64,000 nt of DNA from Doryteuthis pealeii (GCA_023376005.1 CM042145.1:56610980-56674979); one strand, 5' to 3'; counted from the stretch's first letter, positions 31,066-41,590 are shown. Notes: generated by a model from the letters alone, not told the origin. Program-made: numbers and translations.

Positions 31066-31650
31066 TCCATGACTGACAAGGATAGTCATTGCTTAACTTT
31101 GAAAAACAAACTATGGTTCAAGCTAGTGTTTATATCAATCAACCTCTTGGCAAATATACAAAACTGTTACATAATTATTAGATTCCTAATATTTATGTAC
31201 AGTAGTGTAGAAACCAAAATGGCTGTTATAAGTTCAGCTGGCAGCCTTGAAGGATTGAATGACAAGGCTTGACCTCAGTCCTGATCCCCCTTCCGGTGGA
31301 TACCGTGAGAATCGGTGGAGAAGACCCTCTTCCGGTTTAGATTAGAAAGAGATGTTTTAGTCAGATCGGCAAAAGCCACGATGGTGGTAAGTCGTGTTAT
31401 GCACAGTGCCGACTCAATCTGCACAGGTAGTCTGGTAAGGATTTCAGAATAAAATATGATCTAAGTAAATCGAATTCTTGTGTTATTATCTAAAAAACTA
31501 CCAATGACACAGGGCTTCTGATAAAGAGAAATCCCCGATGGAAGAACAGACACGAAGTCCCCAAGACGAAGTCCAGACGTTAGAAGAGATGCTAGAAGAA
31601 TAGAAGTAAGAAAGAAAGGAAAGAGGTATGCAACAAAACATTTGTGGGAA
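31066..31650. other. spacer with a possible small first exon
   Basis: CCACGATGGTGGTAAGTCG at 31377-31395 combines a start-codon context, two codons and a consensus splice donor (GTAAGT). Upstream are two CTTCCGG motifs. No downstream exon is recognised. Confidence 0.25.
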
Positions 31651-31655
31651 TAATC

Positions 31656-32052
31656 TATACATATATAAAGGGCAGTTGTGTGTATATGTATGTCTGGAGG
31701 GAACTTTGAAAATAAAACAATTAAAGACAAAGTAAATATATATACACATTAAATATCACCAGGGCTTGGTTTTTTAGCAAAAATAATAGAGATTTGATTT
31801 GTATTCGTGAAGATAATTAAAAAAAATAAAATTTAAATGATGACAGCATGGATTTTTTTCATTTAATATTTTAGATAATAGAAATTAACATTTCTTTTCA
31901 GAGTAGCTGGATCAATGCAAGGTCTATTTTTTTACATAGGGATTTAAATGTGGCATCCCATGAGGATTCAACTCATGATTCAGTAATAATGGATCTGCAG
32001 GACTAACTTAAAAAAAACCCTCTACCCTGGCGATGCTAGGTAGCTGCTGCTA
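31656..32052 (+). mobile_element. H2 Helentron-like element, full-length copy
   Basis: 5' terminus TCTATACATATATAAAGGGC. Interior CCAGGGCTTGGTTTTTTAGC, TCCCATGAGGATTCAACTCA. 3' end CCCTGGCGATGCTAGGTAGC (hairpin) then CTGCTAGT followed by T. The two ends fit the TCTMTAYTA-type 5' end and near-terminal 3' hairpin known for Helentrons. No coding capacity. Confidence 0.65.
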
Positions 32053-32459
32053 GTTTAAACATAAGCCAGAAGTCAAAATCTCGACTAGAAATTTGAATTA
32101 TTGATTGAAAAGCCATTGTTGGGTAAATAGAGAAAGCGTTATGCAAAAAGATATTTGTTTAAGTGGAGAGCAGCCATTTTGTAGCGCTCAGAGATTTTAT
32201 GATGGATATTTGTTTGTCTCTTTCTTTGCTCAGCATAAATCATGACCACAGGATACTTCGAGAAAAAAAGAAAAGATCTTTATATATTTAGTTTTATTTT
32301 GAAGAACATACTTTCTAAAATATTGACCTAATCATATTCATATATTAAGTAAATAAAAGATATTTTAAAAAATCCACAAGAAAAAAAAATCAGACTTTGT
32401 GTTTTTGGTTCAATATTTAGCAATTATCACTTTGTTTGCAGATTTCTTGAAAATTTATA

Positions 32460-32659
32460 GGGCCAACTTAGCTCAGTCGGTAGAGTATCCGGTTGGTAAC
32501 CTCAAGGTTTGTGGTTCAATACCAGTCCTCACCAACTCAGCATATGAGTAGCATAGAGATCTGTGTGGTAAAGTGAGGAGCTAATCGTAGGTATGGTGTT
32601 CCTATCTCCTTGGTCTAGTGCTAGCAAAAAGGGGATAGACTCCCTTTCTGTCTGGCAGA
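32460..32659 (+). repeat. S1 tRNA-derived SINE, copy 2
   Basis: Head AACTTAGCTCAGTCGGTAGA, B-box TGTGGTTCAATACC, body through GGGGATAGACTCCCTTTCTG. It is truncated at its 3' side against an H1 copy. Confidence 0.9.
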
Positions 32660-32822
32660 CACTCATAAGAAATAAGAACTCGGCAGATAAGCAACAGCAG
32701 ATAATCAGGATATACATTGTTGCATTTTGTCTTGGATGATTTGGACAGTCTCATTTTTGACCAGAGGGTATTGCAAGATGATAATGGTCACACAACTAAG
32801 GAACATGATTTATCATTTAAAT
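32655..32822 (-). mobile_element. H1 Helentron-like element, 5' third
   Basis: ATAAGAAATAAGAACTCGGC, TTGGATGATTTGGACAGTCT, then AAGGAACATGATTTATCATT at the terminus. Followed by an isolated THR-type tail at 32825-32868. Confidence 0.75.
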
Positions 32823-32824
32823 AT

Positions 32825-32868
32825 ATAGCTATAAGAGTTGATATACCATTAAACAAACAAACCAAATT
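32825..32868 (+). repeat. isolated THR-type 3' tail
   Basis: AAGAGTTGATATACCATTAA followed by an AAACAAACAAACC tail; only the right half of the hairpin is preserved. Confidence 0.55.
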
Positions 32869-33182
32869 TAACTGACATATTTTCAATTTTTGGTCGTTTC
32901 CAGTGCCAGATTTTCCATTAAAAAAAAATTATGGTTTTAAAAATCATTACTTTAAAAGAAATTCTACGATTACATTCTTAACAAATTTAGTAGAATTCTT
33001 TTGATTTTTTTACATGAAGAGACAGTTGGTAAAATTCAGTCATTCACTTTTGCATGTGGTTGCATAGATACACACGCACAGATCTCAAACTCATCAATAA
33101 TGGAAAACAAAATGTAAGCTTATTTCATTCAGTATCAATATTTAATGAGGAAAAATGTCTAACAACTTTGTCTTAAGAAAAC

Positions 33183-33200
33183 ATATATATATATATATAT

Positions 33201-33256
<56 letters not shown>

Positions 33257-33275
33257 TAGATAGATAGATAGATAG
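33183..33275. repeat. (TA)n(GA)n(GATA)n compound microsatellite
   Basis: Same order as at 7288-7385. Confidence 0.95.
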
Positions 33276-33560
33276 AAGGATATGAAAACACACAATATGC
33301 TGTTAAAGTGAAGACATTTTATATCACATTCATAGTTAATATTGAACAATATTTCAATTTATAAAAATCATCTTCAGAGCTTGTTTTTTTACTCCGGACT
33401 CATTGAGAGAGGAGACGAAAATAATATGAGTCCAGAGTAAAAAAACAAGTTCTGATAATGATTTTTATAAAATCGAAATATTGTTCAATATTAGCTATGA
33501 ATATGATATAAAATATTTTCAATTTAACAGCATATTGTGTTGTTTTCATATCCTTTTATC
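33271..33560. mobile_element. FB foldback element 2
   Basis: Arms 33271-33395 and 33438-33560 are inverted copies (shared AAGGATATGAAAACA, GAACAATATTTC, AAAAAACAAG). Each arm holds a hammerhead-like core: minus CTGAAGA (33371-33377) with GAAA at 33352-33355; plus CTGATAA (33452) with GAAA at 33475-33478 and a GATTTT/AAAATC stem. Both have an extra base beside stem II or a core change, so activity is doubtful. Confidence 0.65.
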
Positions 33561-33600
33561 TATACTCATACCGTCAGATTAATTTCCTTTCTCTTAACTT

Positions 33601-33760
33601 ATATATATACATATATATGTATATATATATAAAATCAATATTGATAATATAGTTTGCTATATTTACAAGTAAAGAGGGCACAATGACATTGATAGAGCCT
33701 GAAATGACTGTGATGTAAGCAGTGACATAGTTTTGGTTACAGACAAGTTAGGATATCAAA
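33601..33760 (+). repeat. (TA)n followed by J/KR fragment
   Basis: A TA run at 33601-33632 precedes a J-like AAGTAAAGAGGGCACAATGA segment and the KR closing block GTAAGCAGTGACATAGTTTT. Confidence 0.55.
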
Positions 33761-33954
33761 AGCATAAAGTCAATGTTGCATAGTGACTGTCAGATTCTAG
33801 CCTAGGTCTCTGATTCTTAAAAATCTACCTCAAGCCTGGGAAAGAGTTTTAAGAATCTGAAACGTGTTACATCTAATTAAATAAAAAAAATTAAAAACAA
33901 AATTCAAACCATTTTGTGAACCTTCTTTATTATAATATATATTATAGATAATAG

Positions 33955-34150
33955 GAGTTCTATAGTTATAAGTAAAGAGTGCTCAATATCATTGATAGAG
34001 CATTTATATTTAACTTAAGGTAGCATAGACATGGAGTCAATGACGCCTGGTTACTAACAGTTTCCCCTGCTTGGTCTAAAGATTGCAAAGACAAGAAACT
34101 GTCAGTAACCCGGTGCTGTTGACTCCATGTCTGTGCTACCTTAAATTAAG
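33955..34150. repeat. J repeat with inverted arms
   Basis: 34009-34059 and 34095-34150 are inverted copies of about 50 nt (TGGAGTCAATGACGCCTGGT against a GGTGCTGTTGACTCCATG-like segment), roughly 85% alike, around a 35-nt loop. A small MITE or hairpin rearrangement. Confidence 0.65.
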
Positions 34151-34217
34151 TATATATATAAACAATTTCATTTAACTAAAAATGCCATAACAAGACGACA
34201 ACTACTTCAGTTCCAGT

Positions 34218-34259
34218 GTTCTTCTGAAAAAGAGATTTTATCTCGAAATATCAAGAATA
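34218..34259 (+). ncRNA. degenerate hammerhead-like motif
   Basis: Stem I GTTCTT/AAGAAT, core CTGAAAA (expected CTGANGA), stem II GAGAT/ATCTC, GAAA, then UAUC. The order and both stems fit, but the invariant G8 is an A and stem III is minimal. Likely an inactive relic of the same class as 13244-13302. Confidence 0.35.
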
Positions 34260-34347
34260 AATTACAGGTTAACAAACAACACCATTGTTACCTTATTATT
34301 TTTTCTTTACACCTGCATTGTGATAGCCTTCAAAATCAACCTCCAAA

Positions 34348-34350
<3 letters not shown>

Positions 34351-34393
<43 letters not shown>
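34351..34393. repeat. (TA)n microsatellite
   Basis: TA run. Confidence 0.95.
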
Positions 34394-34395
<2 letters not shown>

Positions 34396-35336
34396 TACAG
34401 ACGTGCACACAAATCTGGTGAAAACTTTAGTAATTTTGACATAATTGTAAAAATTATTTAGATTTTTAAATTCTAAGAATTAGAGTAAAATAAATGAAGG
34501 GATAATTTTAATCCTATTTAACATGTCAGACTAAATTTACACTCTGACCTCTCATCTTTCCTTTCTTCCCTTCACCACATACAATTCACTCGTCCAATCA
34601 AACCATGTCAAATCATTACTTAAACTTTTCTGTTCTAATCCACACATCAGGCCACCCTCATGACTCCACGTCACACCCATTACATAACAATATGTCAGTT
34701 GTATTAAAAGCTGAAAATTGATTGTGAAATATGATCACAAGATCAATTTTGTTAGTTACAATTTGATACTTTAATAAAATTGTCTCCAGACATTGTCTTC
34801 AGAATAAAACACTCCAATTTTATTTTTTGTCAATTTGATCACAGTAATTTACAAAAAAAAAAAAAAAAAAAAGATTTGTCTGGAATTCTGCTCTCACACA
34901 AGTGTCATTGGTAAAACCCTCACAAATAACAGGTTCTCCCAGCTAAGAAGAGTAATTACTTCAACACCACTCCAACTGAGTGAAGTGATAGGATGCTTAC
35001 AAAGAGTCACTACACAACCTGAAGGTTCTTAGTTCAATCTCTGTAGTCTCTCGTTACACTTTGCTTTTTTCAATTGTTGAGCATGGTTTAAGGATTGACT
35101 TATAGTTTTAGTCAAAATAGAATATAAAAATGGTTTCTGGATCGGTTCAGATCGACTAAATTTTGTTATTTGGACTTTTTATCTGCATTTCTGAGAGGAA
35201 GAATTATTATTATTATACAAGAATTAATATCCTTTTCTTGGTTTTTTATTCTATTATCTTTAAAGGTTTTGAAATCAAGACAAAAGATGAGCCTTTATAG
35301 TTTTTCTTTAAATTTCTAAAATAAAAATTATAATCA
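34394..35336. other. spacer, nothing recognised
   Basis: AT-rich, with a poly-A run near 34852-34872. No gene supported. Confidence 0.4.
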
Positions 35337-35970
35337 CTAGTAGTTCAATACTAGCAGGACCTGTGGATATACGACAGCATGATGATTTAATTATTACAAT
35401 ATTTGGTATGTTTACTGAAAAGCTTTTGCAAAATAGTTCAATACTAGCAGGACCTGTGGATATACCACAGTATGATAATTTAATTATTACAATGTTTGGT
35501 ATGTTTACATAAGAGCTATTGAAAAAAATAGTTCAATATGTAAAAAGTATAATAATCTTTATTTGACTATCTTTTTCTCTTTTTTTCTTCTTTTCATGAT
35601 GTTTGATTGAAACAGATTAGCATTATCACTTCCATGCACTCACTCCCTCTTTCTCCTATCTTTCTTTCTTATATTCTGTGAAGCATGTCCTTTTTCTTCC
35701 CTCTCTTTCTCTATAATAAAACAGAATGGTCCAGTGTTTTAGCTGAGGTGATGACACTCATAAGAAATAAGAATTCGATGGATAAACAACGCCAGATAAT
35801 CAGGATTTATATTTTTCATCTCGAGCAATTTGGATATTCTCATTTTTAACCAGAGGTTGTTACAAGATGATAAAAGTCATGCAATTAAGGAACATGAGTA
35901 TTAATATATAGATTTAATCTTGGATGATTTGGACGGTCTCATTTTTAACCAGAGGGTGTTGCAAGATTGT
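35337..35970 (-). mobile_element. H1 Helentron-like element with duplicated ends
   Basis: The 3'-terminal unit (ACTAGCAGGACCTGTGGATA plus about 75 bp) occurs twice in tandem at 35351 and 35447. The 5'-terminal unit (GATGATTTGGACGGTCTCAT and flank) is also duplicated around 35840-35960. Otherwise a near-complete copy. Confidence 0.75.
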
Positions 35971-36771
35971 ACTTTTACCAGTCATGAGTAGTGTTGCAAA
36001 CAAAGCATAACAACAAAAAAACTGATTTGAAAAAATCTAGACTTAGATATTAAAAATTCATAACATTATTGTAAGTATTAGTATTAACCCTATATTTCCA
36101 AATGATTATATCCAGTATTGTGTGTAATTCAAGAACCACAATCTCATTTTCCTCTTATTGAGGTTTACAAGGACAAATCAATCATCTCATCTAGATGCCT
36201 TGGAGAACAGACACTCATCTTACGTCCGTTCTTTCCAAACACTCAGCCCAGACTCCAAATTATTTCTTTCTCTCACTCCATGCTGACCAATAAGAAACCA
36301 ACAGGTAGCCTTTCATTCATCTTCCCAAAATTTCTAATAACTTTCCACTATTATTTCCACATAATTTTAATTTTTTTTTCTATCTCTTTATTTAACAACA
36401 CTCCTATCATTATTTTCTGATGAAGGTGTTCAGTATTTTGTGTTACTCCTAAAAAAAAACCAAAAAAACAATTTAATTTTTCTCTTGTTGAGATTTCGGA
36501 ATGAAAAAGAAGACAACGAAGATTGATTGCTAAAGATATCTGGCAAAAATGACCAGAATACAGAAGACACTAAAAACTAAAATTTAATCAAATATGTTGG
36601 CTGTATATTAAACATGAATTCACTCGTCTCTCTCAGAACAAATATATGTACACTTGACAAAAAATGTCAAGATGTATTAGCAACATCTGTAAGTATTCAT
36701 CCAGCATCATATATATCACAAACGCAAATTCATCCTCATCCCATAGTGTAGGAATTAAAAATATTTAAAGA

Positions 36772-36775
<4 letters not shown>
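35971..36775. other. spacer, nothing recognised
   Basis: AT-rich; a 100-codon open frame (36118-36420) has no known motif and normal AT-rich composition. Confidence 0.35.

Positions 36776-36819
<44 letters not shown>
36776..36819. repeat. (TA)n microsatellite
   Basis: TA run directly before an S1 head. Confidence 0.95.
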
Positions 36820-36823
<4 letters not shown>

Positions 36824-37055
36824 GATTTAGCTCAGTTAGTAGAGTGTCCGTTTAGAAATCACAAGGTTCCTGGTTTGATACCGGGCCTCAGCATCTCAGC
36901 GTATGAGTATCAATGGGATCTGTGCGATAAAGTAAGGAGTTGATGGTAGGTGTGATGCACAATTTCCTTGGTTTAGCAGAAGTGAAAAGGGGATAGACTC
37001 CCTCACTGTCTGGCTGATACCAACTTAAGGCCACCCTGACGACTTTACTTTTTAC
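36820..37055 (+). repeat. S1 tRNA-derived SINE, copy 3
   Basis: Head ATTTAGCTCAGTTAGTAGAG, body to ACGACTTTACTTTTTAC. Left partner of an inverted S1 pair. Confidence 0.9.
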
Positions 37056-37059
37056 TATA

Positions 37060-37098
<39 letters not shown>
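37056..37098. repeat. (TA)n spacer between inverted SINEs
   Basis: Interrupted TA run. Confidence 0.95.
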
Positions 37099-37099
<1 letters not shown>

Positions 37100-37345
37100 A
37101 AGTAAAGTCGTTTCGGTGGCCTGATGTCGGTATCAGCCAGACAGTGAGGGAGTCCATCTTCTTTTCACTAGCACAAGACCAAGAAAATTGTTTTACATCT
37201 GAGGGGGAGCGCCACAACTACCATCATCTCCTCACTCTACTGTACAGATCCCTGTGCTACTCATACGCTGTTGGTGAGGGCCAGTATTGAACCAGGAACC
37301 TTGTGAATCCTAGGCAAGTGTTCTACTGACTGAGAAACAAGCTGC
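37099..37345 (-). repeat. S1 tRNA-derived SINE, copy 4
   Basis: Reverse copy: AAAGTAAAGTCGTTTCGGTG through GAGGGCCAGTATTGAACCAG (B-box in reverse) to the head. Forms a long hairpin with copy 3. Confidence 0.9.
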
Positions 37346-37349
37346 TTCC

Positions 37350-38319
37350 ATTAACAATAAATTAAGAAGAACAATTTGTTTTGGAAAGAATGCAAAAAGT
37401 GTTCCATGCCAGTGTTAAGGCAGAGTTGGTTTAAAAACCTCGAATTCCATGCTACTCTCCTGTAACTCTCAGTTTCATGCTTTCACCCTCATCAGGTGGG
37501 GCAGATGTTCCCAGTCACCAAAGCTAAATGATTATTAATGCAGTGTTTAAACACTTTTCAAAAAGGTATTAACTACAAAATGGTAGAAGCCATATTACTA
37601 ATGCCAAACATTATTATAAACAAGCTGTTCCAATTAACAATAAAAAACAACAACTTCTTTTCAAAGGAATGGAAAAACTGCTCTCTCTCTCTATATATAT
37701 TATATAAAATGATGTATGATGTAAAAGTTTTGTGTTTAAATATCATCACTGAATGGCATAGAGTTGGTATTTCACCTTCAACAGAATCATTGATACATTC
37801 ATGGGTAATAAGATTATTAGCGCTATGTGAAATGCAAACAGCCTCATCCAGGACACCATGCACCTCCCTAGATTCATAGATTATAAGGTATATTGTAACA
37901 TTAAAGTCAATATGTTTTGGCCTAATAAAAATGTCCACATTAAATAAGTAATGAATAAAAACCACACACATGTATTTAAAAAAAATTCTAAATCACATTT
38001 GCCTAGCTTGTTAGATACATTTAAAAAATAAACCACCAACATTATTTGGCATCACACTAGCAATAAAAACAAAATAAAACAATAGTTTAGATAGATAATA
38101 AACAGTTTTAATAATGATAGTTTAGTCAAATAATAAATAATAGTTCTGAAAAAAAAACCTGAAAGTATTTAGTTTACTAATAATAACTCTTTTGGACAAC
38201 TCATTAACACCTTTCAAGATAATAGCATTAAAAGAATTGTTAGAAAACTTGAAAGAAAAAAAATTAAAATGAAAAAACTTGAAAATAATAAGGATTCCAT
38301 CATTTTTAACCAAATTTGT

Positions 38320-38320
<1 letters not shown>
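37350..38320. other. spacer with a small S2 fragment
   Basis: 37808-37862 is an S2 body fragment in reverse (TATGTGAAATGCAAACAGCC). No gene is supported; overlapping open frames at 37538-37971 have AT-rich composition only. Confidence 0.4.

Positions 38321-38322
<2 letters not shown>

Positions 38323-38360
<38 letters not shown>
38323..38360. repeat. (TA)n microsatellite
   Basis: TA run. Confidence 0.95.
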
Positions 38361-38364
<4 letters not shown>

Positions 38365-38397
38365 AACTCCTCCACATTGGGCATGTTGTAATACAAG

Positions 38398-38605
38398 ATC
38401 AATCTTTTAGTGGAATACTGGTTGTGTGAATTCAGAGTTTTTTTTGTCTCCTAGAAAAGCTAAAGAGTCTTGTCTGCCCTACTATTTACTCATATCTGTG
38501 AGGGGGAAGGAGGAAAGGATATTAACACAAAATACAAACGGACTCACCCAGAAATTGAACTTGGATTGCCAATTCCATTTTGTATGATGATAACCGATAT
38601 TTTCG
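38398..38605 (-). repeat. S2 SINE, diverged copy
   Basis: Body (TGTGAATTCAGAGTTTTTTT, TCTGCCCTACTATTTACTCA) and a worn head (GAAATTGAACTTGGATTGCC). Confidence 0.75.
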
Positions 38606-38860
38606 AAATTGTCATGATTCCTTAACTGAAGAAGACATAAAAGAACATGGCATTGGAGAAGCCAGAATGTGGAAATGTGGAATGGTCTATCATATCAAAG
38701 CTTAAGACAATCTCCAAGAATTTTTTCTCTAGAATCTTTTACATATACATGAACATATAGATAGTTGTTCTCATATAGAAAACTTATATATGCACAAAAG
38801 CAAAAATCTACAAGAGATATTCAGTTGAAACACACACATATATATATATATATATAAATA

Positions 38861-39136
38861 ATGAGGGATGCAGTGTTAGAGTCGTAGGAAATAGATTCGT
38901 TGAGCTGAGTTCTTATGCCGGACAAGGCTATTTGCATTTGACATAGCATTGATACCCTTGAGAAAAGTATGCATCCAACTGCTCTCCCTCCAGCTATGAG
39001 TAAATAGGAGGGCAGACTGGGCTTTTAACTTTGGCTAGGTAACCAGTCTAGGAGAAGGAAAACTCTGAATTCAAACCAGTTAAACTTTGCTTAAGAAACT
39101 GACCTTGTGCCTCATCCTGCTCATGCAGAGAGGTTG

Positions 39137-39141
<5 letters not shown>
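38861..39141 (+). repeat. S2 tRNA-derived SINE, full length
   Basis: Head TGCAGTGTTAGAGTCGTAGG, full body, and a TTGGTGTGTGTATATA end that continues as (TA)n. TA repeats also precede it. Confidence 0.85.

Positions 39142-39187
<46 letters not shown>
39142..39187. repeat. (TA)n tail of S2
   Basis: TA run of about 45 bp continuous with the SINE 3' end. Confidence 0.9.
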
Positions 39188-39189
<2 letters not shown>

Positions 39190-39403
39190 TAATGATGGTC
39201 TAGTGATTATCAATGAGAAAACGGGAATTTGTGTTCCAAGTTCAAATTCTGTCTCATTTCATTTGAATCCTTCTCTCTCCAGTAAGGCAAAAAAATATAT
39301 GAAAAATTTAGAATCAGATATGAAATACATCCACAAAATACATCTACAAAAATACACCTGTAAAGAAAACTTGAATACCAACTTTTACCTCACACTCTAA
39401 TAA

Positions 39404-39600
39404 TTTTTAGCATTAAATAACCCACAGGGTTATCATAACAATAAATTATGCAATTAAACAAAACAAATGAAATAAATAAAAATTATTCATACCAATTCAA
39501 AGACATTAAGAAATTGAAACATAGAAACTTTTATAAAAGGACTTGTTTATTGGCATTAAATGACCCAAAAGGGTTGATAAACCGTCAACCAACCAACCAA
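39404..39600 (+). repeat. two THR-type tails on a short repeat body
   Basis: 39404-39446 (AGCATTAAATAACCCACAGG) and 39551-39600 (GGCATTAAATGACCCAAAAG, then a CAACCAACCAACCAAC tail). The sequence between resembles the AAAATTATTYMTACCA units near 60.2-60.5 and 62.65 kb, so the tail is carried here by a different body from THR. Confidence 0.6.
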
Positions 39601-39758
39601 CTCCTCTCTTCTCCATACTTTTTTTCATTAAGGGTCCCATCACCTGACATTGATCAGGACAATATAATAGAAAAGAAAATTTTTCTTCAGTGATGGGTGT
39701 TTTTAAATGATTTGAGTTGGAAATGTGTATGGAGAAAAAGGTTCATGACAATTTATTG

Positions 39759-39761
<3 letters not shown>

Positions 39762-39803
<42 letters not shown>
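39762..39803. repeat. (TA)n(CA)n microsatellite
   Basis: TA run ending in CACACA. Confidence 0.9.
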
Positions 39804-39804
<1 letters not shown>

Positions 39805-40220
39805 GCTATTTATGCTCATCAGTTCAACAGACTTATGATAAAAACACTCACAGTCACAAATTGTATTTCGCTCAAATATATTGACCATAAGCCAAAAGGA
39901 AAAGGTTAAAATTCATCGTAAATCCTTCAAGAAAAGCTTAACTACTAATTGGGGTCTGGCTGGATCATTTGACCCCACATTATTGGAGATGGGGCATTTC
40001 TTATTGTTATCCATTTCGATGGAGAAGAAAATCTCTATTGATAAGAAAATCTCCTTTGGAAAATGATGAACACAGATGATTGGACAGTTTATCTAAATAT
40101 TTCACGTGTGCTTAGTTGAAAGTTGCTTAGGATTTTTCATTCCTTTGTCTCAAAGAAAAGCAAAATTAGACTGGATCATAGTTGAAATGTTTTCTAGATT
40201 TCTATAATAATTTATATCTA

Positions 40221-40222
<2 letters not shown>
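39804..40222. other. spacer, nothing recognised
   Basis: AT-rich; a 61-codon open frame carries no known motif. Confidence 0.4.

Positions 40223-40261
<39 letters not shown>
40223..40261. repeat. (AAT)n microsatellite
   Basis: About 12 AAT units at the edge of the H1 copy. Confidence 0.95.
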
Positions 40262-40262
<1 letters not shown>

Positions 40263-40322
40263 TCTATATATTAATAATCATGATACATATTCTTCCAAAT
40301 GTTATCTTGCAACACCCTCTAG
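40262..40322 (+). mobile_element. H1 Helentron-like element, 5' end, interrupted
   Basis: ATCTATATATTAATAATCAT, then TATCTTGCAACACCCTCTAG. Continues after the inserted transposon at 41167. Confidence 0.8.
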
Positions 40323-41157
40323 AATAATTCCATGTAAAAATCCTCCAGAAAAAAGTAAAATTGTTACCCACCCCCTTCAATTTTTCTGAATTTTTTTCCA
40401 GGTGTTAACTATGTTAACATTGGACAATTCCCAAAATTTGAACTTCCAATTCCAAAAAATTAGTGGAGTTATGTAGATTTTTAACTCACCAAATTTGGCA
40501 GGGTTCGCAAAAAAGGCACCTTTTTGTAATCTATTTTGGTCTGGAAAAAGAGCTTCCCTACTGCTAAAACTTGGTTTATAAAAGCATTTTTGCCCATGAA
40601 ATCCAAAAATACTATCAAAAATGTTTTCAAGTCAAACAATTTTAATTATTGATGATTTCTCATTTTTTCCTAATAAGATCAATATCCCGATGTGGCACTG
40701 CATCGATGACAAATTATTTTTCTTTTATTATTTCACATATATTGAACATTATTTTTACCAAAAAGATAGTTTGATATTTGCTCAGAACCAAACCTACAGC
40801 ATCAGTTAAAATTTTGCAAATCAGAAATCATTAATAACTTAAAATTGGTTAAATTTAAGACTTTTTAGATTCCTTGGGCTAAAATGCTCTTAGAAACCAA
40901 TTATTAATAGTAAAGAAGCTCTAGAACTTATTTTACAGACAAAAGTAGATTCCAAAAAGGCACCATTTTTTGTGGCACCACACCCAAATTTGGAGAGTTA
41001 AGTCAATGTTTAGAATCAGCATAACTCCGCCAATTTTTGGAATTGGAAGCTCAAATGTTAGGGATTGGCTAACTTTAAAATAGTCCACACCTGTACAAAA
41101 TTTCAGAAAAATTGAAGGGAGTAGGTGACATGGCCTGGATGATTTTCCCATGGAATT
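40323..41157. mobile_element. non-autonomous DNA transposon with long terminal inverted repeats, Mutator-like
   Basis: Terminal inverted repeats of about 200 bp (40326-40530 and 40955-41157; shared landmarks AATTCCATG, TCAATTTTTCTGAA, AAAAAGGCACC) are flanked by a 9-bp duplication ACCCTCTAG (40314-40322 and 41158-41166) inside an H1 copy. Nine-base duplications with long inverted repeats are the usual Mutator signature. The 420-bp interior has no transposase. Confidence 0.75.
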
Positions 41158-41166
41158 ACCCTCTAG

Positions 41167-41590
41167 TTAAAAATAAGACAGTCCAAATTGTCTATGATGA
41201 ATTGCAAAGATTAAAATCCTGATTGCTTAATTAACCAAAATCTTATGAGTGTGGTCACCTCAGCTAAATTATGGACCATTCCATTTTATTATTAAGAAAG
41301 AAAAAATATAAGAAATAAAGAAACAGAGAGAGTGGATGAGCATTAATATAAGAAAGAAAAAGAAGGAGAAAGGAAGTGAATAAGCGGAAGTGATAACACT
41401 AATCTGTTTCAATTGAACATGATGAAAAGAAGGGAAGAAAGAAAGAAAGAAGAGTGAGAGAGAGTTAAATTAAAATTATTGTACTCTTTGATATTGAACT
41501 ATATGCAATAACTCTTAAGTAAATATATCAAATGTTGTAATAATTGAATTATCATATTGTGGTATATCCACAGGTCCCTCTAGTTTATAA
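41167..41590 (+). mobile_element. H1 Helentron-like element, remainder
   Basis: TTAAAAATAAGACAGTCCAA through the purine-rich middle to the 3' hairpin end GTGGTATATCCACAGGTCCC and TCTAGT. Confidence 0.85.

Noticed and set aside
36820..36895. tRNA gene at the S1 head
   Set aside because: The same head occurs in eight copies with attached SINE bodies and mismatched stems.
37478..37500. Minus-strand CTGATGA plus GAAA near 37480
   Set aside because: Stem II has at most one or two pairs and stem I does not form.
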